From NCBI GenBank assembly GCA_036426205.1, contig CM071567.1:287482145-287546144 (forward strand): 64,000 nt of DNA, given 5' to 3'. Within the stretch, counting starts at the first letter, position 1. Every line of letters starts with the position of its first letter. Under the pieces are notes generated by a model. That model saw only the letters and a list, made by a program, of their open reading frames with translations, did no database searches and was not told the DNA's origin. Position numbers and translations under genes: made by a program. Positions 20,690 to 31,828 of this stretch are shown here, in pieces. The stretch is from Ascaphus truei (taxonomy: Eukaryota; Chordata; Amphibia; Anura; Ascaphidae).

Positions 20690-20983
20690 TCCGGTTAGCT
20701 ATTTAAATCATTCACTGCAGGGAGGAGGAACTTACCTTTGAGAAAGCGACACTACAGCCTAAGTGAAACGTACGTTGGTTACCCGCTGATGTCACTAACA
20801 TCAGTGCCATGTCCATACCGGAACACAACGAATCATGAAGCTAAGTATACACGGTCTCCAATGCTGGCGCTTTTTTGTTTTTTCACTAGCGCTTAAACTA
20901 ATTTCATTGGGGTACATTACCATAGGTAGACTCACCATTCTCTCACCCACATTAGTAGGTTTTTACAACTGTGTTTAGACATA
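20690..20983 (+). repeat. hammerhead-like motif repeat
   Basis: At about 20745-20790 the + strand reads AACTTACC, CTTTGAGAAAGCGAC, then AAGTGAAACGTACGTTGGTTACC. The outer parts can form a partial stem I, and GAAAC is followed by the palindrome GTAC and GTT. The core is the CTTTGAGA variant seen in other repeats here, not CTGATGA. Downstream sequence to 20983 probably belongs to the same repeat; no target duplication was found. Confidence 0.45.
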
Positions 20984-20988
20984 CTGTA

Positions 20989-21339
20989 GTGCCGACGAGT
21001 ATTCTAAAACAAATCTGGGGCAATCACCAACAAGACCCCGGTACATGCTGGGTACATCCTCGGTACATGCTGGGTACATGCTGCAACATTTCAGTAACAT
21101 TTCTGCAGACAGACTAATGGCCCATCGGATTAACAGCGGGGCTACCTGGCAGTCCCATTCAATATGAATGGCACTGCCAGGGACCCCTGCTGTGTTAATT
21201 CGATGGGCCATTGGTCTCTGCAGAAATGTCACTGAAATGTTTGCAGCATGTACCCAGCATGTACCTGGATCTTGTTGGTTATAGCCCCAGATTTTCTAAG
21301 GCAAGTTTAAGGTAAGTTTTATAATACTTGTCGGCGCAC
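20989..21339. mobile_element. foldback element with TIR GTGCCGACGAGTATT
   Basis: The two halves meet near 21167 and are near-complements for most of 351 bp. CTGTA flanks both ends (20984-20988 and 21340-21344). The centre holds the TAATGGCCCATCGG segment shared with 1918-2033. Copies of GGTACATGCT repeat three or four times in the left half. Non-coding. The superfamily is unknown; long internal complementarity is typical of foldback/MITE elements. Confidence 0.72.
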
Positions 21340-21639
21340 CTGTACATATACAGTGCACACCTCCATTACTGGTAGGGATCTCAGAGGGATGCCCACCCAC
21401 CTACTTGTCCTGACACTGATTATCCCTATGATTAGGGTGATTCGGGCGACCGGATGAAACAGAATTCTACTAGAACAATCACAACTCAGCCTCAGGGACT
21501 CTGCAGGGATTCACATCTACTTGCCTGTCCTACCACAGTATAGCCTTAGATCTAGGGTAAATGTATGTGTTTGCTCCGCTGTTCATGTTAGAAGGCAACA
21601 TCTATTATAGCCTTATAGTTAGGGTGAATGTATGTGTTT

Positions 21640-22819
21640 GCTACATTGTTGTATTGTATTGTAATGTATGTCTTTATTTATATAGCGCCATTAATGTACA
21701 TAGCGCTTCACAATAGTAATACACGTGGCAATCATATAAATAACAAATACAGACAACGGGTAATGGGAATAAGTATTTGAGACATAAACGTAACATTTAG
21801 GAAGAGGAGTCCCTGCTCCGAGGAGCTTACAATCTAATTGTTATGTAGGAGGAACGTACAGAGACAATAGGAGGGCATTAGGGTAAGTGCTTCTGCAGGG
21901 GGCCAAGCTTTATGTATCATGTGTTTAGTAATATCTACGGTGCTACTCATATGCTTCTTTAAGCAAGTGTTTCTTAAGGTGGGTCTTAAAGGAGGATAGA
22001 GAGGTTGCTAGTCAGGTATTGAGGGGAAGGGCATTCCAGAGATGCGGGGCAGTAATTGAGAAAGGTTTAAGGCGGGAGAGGGCTTTAAATACAAAGGGGG
22101 TAGAGAGAAGACATCCTTGAGCTGAACATAAGAGTCGGGGTGGTGCATAGCTAGAAATTAGGGCTGAGATGTAAGGAGGGACAGAAGAGTATAAACTTTA
22201 AAAGTGATGAGGAGAATTGAGTGCGAGATGCAGGATTTGATAGGAAGCCAGGAGAGTGATTTCAGCAGGGCAGACGCGGAGACAGATTTAGGAAAGAGTA
22301 GAGTGATTCTGGTATCAGCGTTAAGGGTAGATTGTAGGGGAGACAGGTGAGAGGTAGGAAGGCCGGACAGCAGGAGGTTACAGTAATCGAGACGGGAGAG
22401 AATGAGGGCCTGAATCAGAGTTTTAGCAGTTGAGCAACAGAGGATAGGGCGTATGAATGTGAGAGGAGAATGTGAGAGAGGAGTCGTGTGACACCTAGGC
22501 AGCGTGCTTGGGCTACTGGGTGAATAATGGTACTTCCAACAGTAATGTGGAAGGAGGAATTAAGGCCAGGTTTGGGAGGAAGTATGAGAAGCTCGGTTTT
22601 TGCCATGTTAAGTTTAAGTCGGCGAAGGCCCATCCAGGATGATATTGCAGAGAGACATTCAGAAACTTTGGTCTGTACAGCAGGTGTAAGGTCAGGGGTT
22701 GAAAAGTAAATTTGTGGGTCGTAAGCATAGAGGTGATATTTAAACTAAAGAGATGTGATTAGGTCACCTAGAAAAAGTGTGTACAGGGAAAAGAGAAGAG
22801 GTCCCAGGACAGACTGTCT
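21640..22819 (-). pseudogene. LINE L2 fragment, 3' half of reverse transcriptase and tail
   Basis: On the - strand the sequence decodes, with frame breaks, as the end of an L2 reverse transcriptase. It runs from about 22810 (LGPLLFSL region) through RLKLNMAKTELLILPPKPGL (about 22625-22565) and a region corresponding to LILSRLDYCNLLLSGLP (about 22410-22350). It ends in the TATTTATATAGCGCC tail at 21675. The element is 5'-truncated at about 22819. A related longer copy is at 47772-49560. The remaining ORFs over it are shadows. Confidence 0.75.
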
Positions 22820-22939
22820 GAGTATTACACTCAAATCTGCGAGCTATCAGCCGATGTTTGTGATTTGAACCCAAACTGATTTTATTAGTGTAATAAATTG
22901 TTCAAGCAATATTACACTAGGAGAATGCGCCTCTCTTTT

Positions 22940-22982
<43 letters not shown>

Positions 22983-23410
22983 AGAAACCCTATAAAGCCC
23001 TCTGGTATACTGAAAAAGTAAATCACATCACGAGAAAAAAAACACTCAAAAACATATACAGGTAAATAGCAATCCTGCAATCCTCAAAATCACATATAAT
23101 ATGACTGGCACCAAAATAAGTATAGAGTAAAAAATTGCTGCTAAAGATCTTGACATTTAATAAACACACATGTACTGTATAACAGTGTGTAGAGGCAAAC
23201 AATTAGCCTCACACCACTGAGACCTGCCGGTCTATTATACAAAAACCTGCTGGAACAGCACAATCCCTGTGTGATACAATGTAAGCAGATATATGTGAAA
23301 CTAACACAGAATAAACATATTACTAGATGGTAACAAGTACTATAGTGAAGCAACTAATTCCCAATAAACAGTCCTCAGGTAAGTACTCTGGATATAAGAT
23401 ATATACTCAG
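22820..23410. other. intron with a (TA)n tract
   Basis: A TA microsatellite lies at 22940-22975. The rest is AT-rich. The ORFs at 22847-23353 (-) have no domain. Sequence at 22990-23400 may be an old repeat with undefined ends. Confidence 0.4.
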
Positions 23411-24160
23411 CCTAGGCCACGAGTATAACTTTTTTAATCTAAATTTGCTTATCTCATTTTCATGTTGTTGCTCAGTTTATGTATTTATTTTTTTATCTTA
23501 TACTAACATTGCACTTTATACTATTTTTTCTATTACTAATACCATTTATTATTTATACATATGAGTTTAAAGAGCCATCTGATCCAGGGAATGTAGAAGT
23601 CGCCTCTCTAGCTTTCTATTTTTGCTAACACTAGGCATCTTGAATTAGTCTGCTTTAAAAAAAATTGTTCTTTAACAAAAAAAATCAGTTCCAGATGCAT
23701 AAAATAATCACTCATAGCCACGAATGAGTTTCGTCAATTTTGTAGAGAAAAAAATACTGAACACTGGATTAAAAATCTCCCAAATGTTGTGTTCGTATAA
23801 AATTTACTCATACTGTATTTGCTCAAATTTCTCCTAGTTTCCAGATATGAAAAACAAAGCAAAGGTGTGAGATTTGTGCCATTCTATTCTTCAGCAAAGG
23901 GGAAAAAAAGTTGCAAAACATCTGTTTTATTAGTAAAACATGAGAAAAATGTACAAAATGTAAAAATTGAAAAGCGCAATAAGATAAATTCCCACAGCTC
24001 TAATCACGATATCAGAGGTGTAAAGAATTGTGAATTAGATTAATTTGTTTTTTATATTTCACTTCAGTAGCAAATTCCTTTTTGGCTAAACAGGCTGTGT
24101 TAAAAACATAGTGAAGTGAATTATCACAACAGTATATCTTACCAGTGATGTATGTGATAG
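23411..24160. other. intron before the 24161 exon
   Basis: AT-rich, no recognised repeat. The 74-codon ORF at 23819-24043 is lysine/asparagine-rich from composition and is not supported as a gene. Confidence 0.45.
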
Positions 24161-24278
24161 GTATCATCTACCATGGAAGCAGAGGAACTGACTATGTGTG
24201 CTGCTGGAATAAAAAACATCACTCCCACAAAGGAAATGATTTGGACTACATTTGAAGTAATTGAAAATGGAGAGCTTG
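24161..24278 (+). CDS. arap2: ARAP exon: middle of the RA domain
   Basis: A 118-bp exon of 39 codons plus one base. The donor is GTATGT. The acceptor ends GTGATAG with a weak pyrimidine tract, the poorest of the six. The peptide includes MEAEELTMCAAGIKNITPTK and IWTTFEVIENGEL. The helix after the first RA strands and the strand WTTFEVIENGEL are as expected for ARAP RA domains. The leftover G pairs with AA at the start of the next exon to make Glu, which confirms both borders. Confidence 0.8.
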
Positions 24279-25907
24279 GTATGTATTATTTATTATTTAA
24301 TTTGATACAAATATTGTTTTTACTAGATTATTTTTCATTTTGAATGTTGTGATCATTACACATTTGCCAAACGTCCGTCTAATCTACTACCAAATTACTG
24401 TGATTATTTAACAGTAATTTTGAATTATATCACACTTCATCATGGCCAATGTGTTATGATAAATATCTTTAGTATTTTAAGATACAGATGTAGCTGCACT
24501 TAATATTCATGTGACCACGAGCGTATGCAGTCTCAAACCGCACCGAATAATAACCAGGAAGGTTAAAACTATGGGAGGTCAAATTGAAAATAATGCTCTC
24601 CCCACTCCATCGCGGTTGCTATAGTCACCTCCTTCTACTCCTGTCAACTTTCAGAGTAGTGTAAGAAAGCATCAATTTTTATTTGCAGTATTTATGATAA
24701 AATAATTGATGGTGCATTTTTTCTCTCTAAAGGCACAAACGTATAGTAAATGTATTAATGGTTAAAAAAAATTAAATGAGAAAGAAAATCACTGTAAATC
24801 ACTGTATATTTGCCATGTAACAGAGTTCTTCTGGACACAATTTGGATAACCATACTACATATTGCATTGCTATGCTTCAAAGAAACATCCCATTTTTTTT
24901 GCATACCAGTTAGATTGGTAAGGTCATAAAGGATGACCATTTTGTGCATTACCTACAGTACACTAAAATAATATAATTTGTTCGGAAATAAAAAATATTG
25001 ACAGGCAGTGAACTTAGTGGGAGCATTTAGTCCAGGGGCCACTCCAAGCCCTTTGATCATGTTAAAAAGCCCTGGTCGATGGTTTACAACCACCCCCACA
25101 GGCTATAAGGATATTTATGGTAATATTGCTGAGTGCCCTAAAGTTTAGGACTTAACAATGTTAAAGACCGATTACTAAGTTCTGCTTGAATATTGAAATC
25201 TTATATTTATAGTAGGCCTTTCATACAGTATATTCCCTGGCCACGCAATAAGACATATTTGTCAAAATATATTTGTCATGATGGGAACTTCCCATATAGT
25301 TTCTCAGTACGGCTAAAAAGCGGGAATACAGTAACTAAATATTGAAGTTATCTCTGCCAATACGAGAAAGACCCACAGTATATACTTGCTGTAATACAAT
25401 AATATACATGAATGATTTGCCAATCTGATTAAAAAGGATGCCAATCTGATCTTTTGTTTCCAATTTCTAATACTTTTCTTCCGCGCCCTAAATATATTTT
25501 TTGTTTTCTGGGCCGTTTCTTGAATTGCTGGCGGGTGCATCACATAGCATATAGTCAGATGAGAGGAAATCATACAAATGCATTAACCCTTTTCGTGCTA
25601 GTGTACAAGCCACAATAATGATAATATTCAACATCAATAGATTGCAAGCTTTTCAGGTGGTTACTTATTGTGCCTGCAAAATTCCACGTAGAGTACTCTA
25701 TAAGAAACAAATATATTATTATTATTATCTATTAAGAGATACTAAAAACTGTAGCAATACTGCATTTTTATTATAAAGTTATATTTATTGCTTGTAGGGT
25801 AACACATGAATGTATGGAATGTTAACTTAAAGTGATCAATATTTGTATGATGTGTGATATACATAAGTGTACATTTACTTTACTGTCCATTTTTATTTTG
25901 TTCTCAG
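24279..25907. other. 1.6-kb intron, no repeat or gene recognised
   Basis: AT-rich and ending in the acceptor TTTTGTTCTCAG. The ORFs at 24755-24949 and 25313-25573 (-) are AT-rich chance frames. Confidence 0.5.
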
Positions 25908-26033
25908 AACGTCCGATGCTCTACAAGGAAAAAGTATTGAAAACAGTACTTGAGTGGGGCTTGCTCTCTGACCCTGGAGCTGCATACCTACTTGTAAAAC
26001 CATTTTGCACAGCTGATATGATAAGTCAACTCA
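25908..26033 (+). CDS. arap2: ARAP exon: end of the RA domain and linker to PH
   Basis: A 126-bp exon with a strong acceptor (TTTTGTTCTCAG) and donor GTATGT. The phase is 1 at both ends. It encodes ERPMLYKEKVLKTVLEWGL and AYLLVKPF, the last helix and strand of the RA fold, then a linker ending SQLS. The first two bases complete the Glu codon begun in the previous exon; the last base starts a Ser codon finished in the 46049 exon. The frame stays open through all junctions. Confidence 0.82.
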
Positions 26034-26862
26034 GTATGTTGTTTATAACTTACTTTTAAGTTTACATTAATAATGCAGATGCAGAAGGCTTCCTCATTCC
26101 CACTAGTGGGATCTACAGTATTATGATACAGTACTGCGCCCACATTGGCATTCAATTCTATGGAAACTTTGTGTTATTTTGGGGAACAATGGGTAGATCC
26201 TCAGAAGTGCGCTATTTGTTTTAATGTTATGTTATCTCATTTTAATGTAACCAAATCCGTAACGCATATCCTCAAAGCTGCTTAATGCTATGTTATTCAG
26301 CCATTTTCCTTAAACATAAGGCAACCTTACATTTTTTTAATATCTCTTTATTTGTAATTTCATATGGTTTTCCATTTTAACAGAATATATTTTCATCTTT
26401 GAATATCGTTTAACACAATAAAATTGAGCATCCATATTACGATAGTTGGAAACACTATGAAAACAGAAAATGAAGAAAGATGGGGGGAGTGGGGAAAGGG
26501 GGAGAAAGGGAAGGGAGGGAGAAAAGGGGGAGAAAGGGGGGGGAGGGAAGGGGGGATGTCACCGCATTTGCATAGACAACATTTTCAATATAACACTTCA
26601 GTGTACATAGTCTTCCACCTTCTCACTTATTCGTACCACCTCTAACAATCCATCAAAATATTAAACATATATAGAGACCATATTTCACTGTTCTTATCTT
26701 TATTTATTGAAATACATATGTAACATGATAGAAGGGGGTCCAAGACTTTCTGGAATCTAGTCAAAGTGTCTTCTGGATAACTCATCAAATTCTCCATGAA
26801 CATGACATGGGATATTTTGTCCCTGATCTTTCTGTAGGTGGTCTGCCTCCAGCATCTAGTGT

Positions 26863-27198
26863 CTAGACTTCTGGTTCATTGAGTATGTGTACTATTAGTT
26901 TTAAATCAGTTTTGTTCACACCTTCTAGTGGCTTGTTTAGGAGTAGAAACCATGCATCTTTGAGTACTTTGACCCCAGTAGTATACAGAATAAACTTAAA
27001 TATATTCATCCATAGGGGCTGCATCTGAGGGCAGTCCAGACAGATTTGAGACAGGGATCCTCTCCGACTGCAACCTCTCCAACATAGTGGGGAGATATTT
27101 GGGTCTATTAGATTTAGAATAGTCAGGGTTTTGTACCATATATAAAGTAATTTATATGCATTTTCTTTTATTAAAGTAGTGGTGGAACCTTTGGCCAC
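26863..27198 (-). pseudogene. L1 ORF2 C-terminal segment
   Basis: A 111-codon open stretch with KLLYIWYKTL, ISPLCWRGCSRRGSLSQICL and DCPQMQPLW. This is the Trp/Cys-containing region at the end of L1 ORF2 proteins (typically CWRC...G...H..W.C). One Cys and the usual His are altered, and the frame opens and closes without the rest of the protein, so it is a remnant. It lies near the 3' end of the L1. Confidence 0.72.
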
Positions 27199-27559
27199 TG
27201 CTTCACAGATGTCTTGCCAGTCCTCTCAATCGAGTTCTTCGCCTAATTAGTTCTCCCAAGCCAGCATATATCTAGCCTTTTCTTGGGACCCCAAAGTAGT
27301 GATATAATAATATAAAGATGATAGTAAACGTTGAAAATTGAGGAAGCACACAAGAGACTTTAAGTTGAGTGCAAAGACTTCTGCTGTACATAGTCTATTC
27401 TGGAAAATGTCCCATGGACTTTAGAAAAGAAATAGTAATCCTTTACCTCAAGGTTGAGGATTCTCCAGGAGTCTAGGAGAGAAAAATCTTTAAATAGCTT
27501 TCTAAGATTCTTGTTTGTTAAAGAGAGTGTTACTGGGCCTGTTTTGTCTATTTTGGGGT

Positions 27560-27960
27560 TGAGGCAAATTGAAGTCTCCTGTCATTATTAATTTTCCTTT
27601 TTGGAATTTGTCAATTTTGCCCATTACAGTACCTTCTTGAAAAATGTGAGTTGGTCAGTATTAGGGGCGTAGACATTAACTAGAGTAACCTGTACCAGGT
27701 TTAGGAGACCTGTAACCATGACAAACCAGCCTTCCCTAGCCACTTCAATCTTATATGGTTGGAAATTTAGTTTTTTATGTAGTAGTATCGCTATCCCACT
27801 CTTTTTTGTTCTGGCTGAAGCTTGGAATATCGAGGGAAAATATTTACTTGCTAATCATTTTTGGTCTTTAGGTAACAGATGGGTTTCTTGCAGCATGGCA
27901 ACCTCAACATCTAATCTAGTCATTTCTGCAATTACCAATCTACGCTTTTGAGGGGTATTC
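27560..27960 (-). pseudogene. L1 ORF2 endonuclease remnant
   Basis: On the - strand frames contain pieces matching an AP-type L1 endonuclease: a segment like AMLQETHL near 27890, GIAILL near 27795, and LVQVTLVNVYAPN near 27700-27665. The catalytic Glu of QETHL is visible. Frame breaks separate these pieces. The + strand ORF at 27718-27951 is a shadow. Confidence 0.62.
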
Positions 27961-28894
27961 AAGCCGCTAACCTTTTGGGATATAATTTTCAGCCCCATTC
28001 AACTTGGTGGTTCAGGAAGGTGAAAGTGTTGTTTAAGTTTTCAGACCTTGAGCAATATTGCAGAGGATGACTTAGGAGTAAGGGGGTGGAGGGAATTCCT
28101 AGACTTACAATTAGTAGAACTGGTCCAGGGTTGCTAGCCTCATAGGGAGAAAGGGAAATTGGGTATGAGGCTAAGATCGGGGGCTATAGGTTCAGCTGCG
28201 TCGGGTAGGTCAGTCACAACATTCTACTCTCTACCCTGCTCTGTCTCTGGCCGTGGCCTTCTAGACAGATATGTTTGTGTTCTGGATGAACTGACCTTTC
28301 ACTTTCAGCACTCTGTACCTGTTTTTAGGAGTGACATTGTATACCTCTTTTTGATCCATCTGGCTGTGTTCAGTACTCTAAAATCTTCAGCTCATCCAAC
28401 AGCTATATGAGGGCACCTTCAAACATAGAACTATCATGTTAAGTAACATTGCAAACTTATAAACTTTGTAACTTCTTAACATTCAACATTACCAACATTT
28501 GGAGCATCTAAGAGTCAAAAAACCCTTAAACTAAAAAAAAAAAAAGGGGAAACTTAATAGGCTCACAGCCTTTAGCATGTGAAAAACAATCCCACATGGT
28601 TAATGTGAGACTTTTAAGAATAAGAATAAGAAACTTTACTCAATTCAGGAGGAGTCGATCTTGCTTGGTTGTGTGTCTGCTTGTCTCTGGCAACCGTAAA
28701 CCAGTCTGACGGTCGAGGTCTACCACGATCCGGGGTTTATGGTTGAGTGCACTCACTTGGATCCTGGCCTTGCAAGACCAGATGTTATAATAGAGCTTTG
28801 CCCTCATTGTTGGTTGCTGCGGATTTGGATTGTCCATTTTGCGTGACTATCACCCGGCCAGGGAATCCCCATCTATATCTTATTTGATGTTTTC

Positions 28895-29606
28895 TCAAAA
28901 TGGAGGTAATGTCGACGAGATTCCACCTTTTCTGGAGTAGCTGGTGCCAGGTCTGAAAAGATTTGTAGGATGCATTCTTACCAGTGAGGCCTCTCTTGCA
29001 GTTTTTAAAATGGCCTCTTTGGATTTATAGTAGTGAAGCCTGACCACTATGTCACTTGGTTTGGAAGGGTCAGCATACCTTGATTTTAACGCCCTATGTG
29101 CTCTGTCCATTGCCAAATGGTCGTCGTCCATTTCTTGTAGAAACATTTGAAATAAGCTGGTTAAATATGCCTCCAGTTTAACTGTGTCTATTTCTTCCGG
29201 AATATTTTTAATACGTAGATTATTACGTATTCGCTATCTTTGGCTGTTCGGCCCCCGTCTGGAATTCATGTACTTTTTCTAAACTGTGTTCCACAGCATC
29301 AGTTTTTTCCTCCAATGCTGTAAGGTCTGTCTTAAATTTCTCCATAGATCTGTCAAGCTCAGTGTGGAAAGTCTATCTTAATTCTGCTTTAAGGTCCTGC
29401 ATTAGGCTAAGCATATCTTGCCTTGTCAGGGGTTGTCCTCCCTCCCCGTCTGGCTCCCGGTCTCGCAGGTCCCATGGGGAGCCGCCATCTTGTTTAGCAG
29501 CTGCATCAGCCAGTGTTGGCTTCTTGAAGAAGCTGGATGCTTCTTGTGCGGTCGCGCATCTTGCTTTCGCCACCATTGTTTGTTCGGAGGTTTGGACAGG
29601 TGTCAC
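28895..29606 (-). pseudogene. L1 ORF1 remnant (RNA-binding chaperone)
   Basis: Two open pieces. 29606-29373 holds LTRQDMLSLMQDLKAELR, typical of the start of the coiled coil. 29146-28895 holds MDRAHRALKSRY and DIVVRLHYYKSKEAILKTAR, the RRM/C-terminal part of L1 ORF1. The sequence between (29370-29150) encodes coiled-coil-like residues with breaks. ORF1 proteins coat L1 RNA as trimers. This copy is not intact. Confidence 0.75.
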
Positions 29607-30639
29607 ACTTGTTTAATTCACAGAGATATTTTTATGTCCTTATGTTCCTAATCTCTGGGTTGCACGGCTGTCAGTGGAGCTCCAGTATATCACAGCCATG
29701 TTTAATGTGGTTCTCTCTTCTTTTTTCTTAATAGTTATTTGTCAACAGTGTGTAGTGCTAGCAATGTGTGCATGAGGAGGCTGCTAGCAGAGTCTTTCCC
29801 CTCACTGTCTCTGTGCTTGTTTCACAGCCCTCCTGCAAAACTGCCTCACTATGATGGTTGCTGTGGGGTCACCGGAACCTTACATTTTAATTGACATTAG
29901 GCTTCTTCATATGCAAATAAGATGGTTATGAGCACCTACTCTGACCTCTGGTACAGTTAGCCTTATGCAAATAACACAAGCTAATTAGCACCTGCTGAAA
30001 GCTGCCCTTAATGTCCAAGTGTTATGTCTATAAATAGCCTTCAAGGGAGAAGAGAAGGTTTTAAGTGGTACTCATTTAATGACGTGTTATACTAACAGAT
30101 ATATTATGGAACATACAAATGGCTGAAACACAACCAATTAATATTATTATTATTTTTTGGGAGGGGGATTAAGTGTAATAAATTGTTTGATGATGAAAGT
30201 GAATGTTATGTATGTTTATGTGACCTACTACTCTATATCTAATTTATGGAACAAAGTATGAGATTACCAGAAAGAATGTACATACAGTATGAGAAAATTA
30301 TTTTCAAGAAGACAGAAGTAACTAAAATAATATTTAAATATATACAGTTCCAGCAATTTTTATAAAAAAATAAATATAATAATTTAAGATACATAATATT
30401 CAACAAACATAACTATATACATAACAGGCACTGCATCTTGCACATGACCCACTGGTACGGGTTTTCCACAGTGGACAGCTATTGGCAACACGGCTGTAGC
30501 CATCTCCTCGGAAGAGAGATCAGAAGGGGTGGTATCAACTATTGGGGTTACCCCTTATGTTGCCAGTGACTCAACCTATTTGACTGGTGTTGTTGGTATA
30601 GCAGTATTAATACTCTCCTACAGTACATTGCCCAGGTCT

Positions 30640-31430
30640 GGATATTCATTGATCCCATTCACTGGGTAATTCTCATAGTTACCACAGTTGTGTGCAGCCT
30701 TATATCCTTGATAATTAGGTGACCTTGCCTAGGAGCAGCTTGTTTCCAAGTTTTCTCCTTCATGTGGGCATTAATGGTGGCCCTGAACTCTAGATGTGCA
30801 AGGTGCGCCACTAAGTCAAGGAATCTGGCCCTTTGGATGTTCATTAATTCCTGCTACATCTCCATTATTAGGGTTGATATAGGCACACGTGTAAGCATGT
30901 CACATACGTTATTTAGCTACCGTAAGTACTCCTCACCTTTATTTGTGAGTGAACTGCAAATAAGATGGTAATGTTTATTTGGATGTTCAAGGATGTGTCT
31001 TAAGTGACATGTATACATGAGATTGATGTATAGTGTGTTTTAAATGTACTGTATTGTCCCTTACAAAGTCTCTCATGGTTCCCTGAGTCCACAAAGCCAG
31101 GTAGTTCCACTACATGTGAGCGGGAGATTGCTGAGCTGACCCGCTCCTCCATCCAGGTCATGTGCATTGACTCATGTGAGCCTCCTCCTGTCCTCTTGGT
31201 CGCAGCAGCATAATCAGCCAATTTCTTTTTAACTTTAGCCTTACTGTCTGCCCATGATCAGCATCTCACTGGTAAGGACAGTATTGCTCAGAGCATTAAT
31301 GCACTGAAGAATGTGCACCAAATATGCTGCTTTTCTGCAGTCATTGTTTTCTGGGATATACTCCCCAATAATTTGGAGCTACAACTCCTTTAATGAGGAT
31401 CTCCAGCTCCTCATCGTAAAATATTTGGCT
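30640..31430 (-). pseudogene. Harbinger-type Myb/SANT-like protein remnant
   Basis: On the - strand, broken frames include CINAL (about 31295), ADYAAATKRTGGGS (31218-31177), TWMEERVSSAISRSHVVELP (about 31160-31100) and FLDLVAHLAHLEF near 30800. ...YAAATKRTGGG followed by a MEERV...GLPG-like segment is what I recall from the Myb-like accessory proteins of PIF/Harbinger transposons, which help the transposase bind its TIRs. Stops and shifts make it non-functional. The transposase ORF itself was not found. Confidence 0.5.
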
Positions 31431-31828
31431 GCGGATTCTACCTACACAAGCAGCTGTACAGTAGTAGTAGCCCCAGCAGTGGCAGTAGAAGCCTGGGCAG
31501 CCATCCCTGCTGTTTAGCAGTCAGAAATTGGCTGTTAGGCAAGTGTTTACATTTAAAATTGTAACATACTTATGGGCGCCGTATTAAGGTCACACTAATA
31601 CGTAACGTGCCCTAAGACAGTTCTTTTCCAATGTGCATGTGCAGTGTATATTTTTAGGCTATGGTAATCCCACTCCTGTGTTACGTTGGTCGTTTTGCTA
31701 ACAGTTCTTTTGTGTATAATTACTGTACCTTTGAGGATGCCCATTAATAAGTAAGAAATTAAGGTGTATTACCAATTTCGAAATTGCTACGATATTTGCA
31801 CGAAATTAGCGCACTTTTGAGGATCTAC

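Larger units (their letters stand above)
26336..29875 (-). mobile_element. L1-type LINE, internally deleted, 13-bp target duplication
   Basis: AACCTTACATTTT occurs at 26323-26335 and 29876-29888, exactly flanking the element. The left end is T-rich (reverse of a 3' A-rich tail), so the element is on the - strand. Coding remnants occur in L1 order: ORF1 (29606-28895), ORF2 endonuclease (about 27950-27560), and the ORF2 C-terminal region (27198-26863). At 3.5 kb it is shorter than a full L1, and most of the reverse transcriptase is missing. A G-rich run at 26480-26560 lies in the 3' untranslated part. Confidence 0.78.
26193..31828. mobile_element. DNA transposon (Harbinger-like) interrupted by an L1
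   Basis: GTAGATCCTCAGAAGTGCGC at 26193-26212 is matched inverted by the sequence ending at 31828 (TAGCGCACTTTTGAGGATC, then TAC). A subterminal ATCCTCAAAG is also mirrored (about 26270 and 31731). Between the ends lies a decayed ORF resembling the Myb/SANT-like protein of PIF/Harbinger elements, plus a 3.5-kb L1 inserted later. The original element would be about 2.1 kb. The target duplication could not be resolved, so the link between the two ends rests on the TIR match. Confidence 0.55.
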
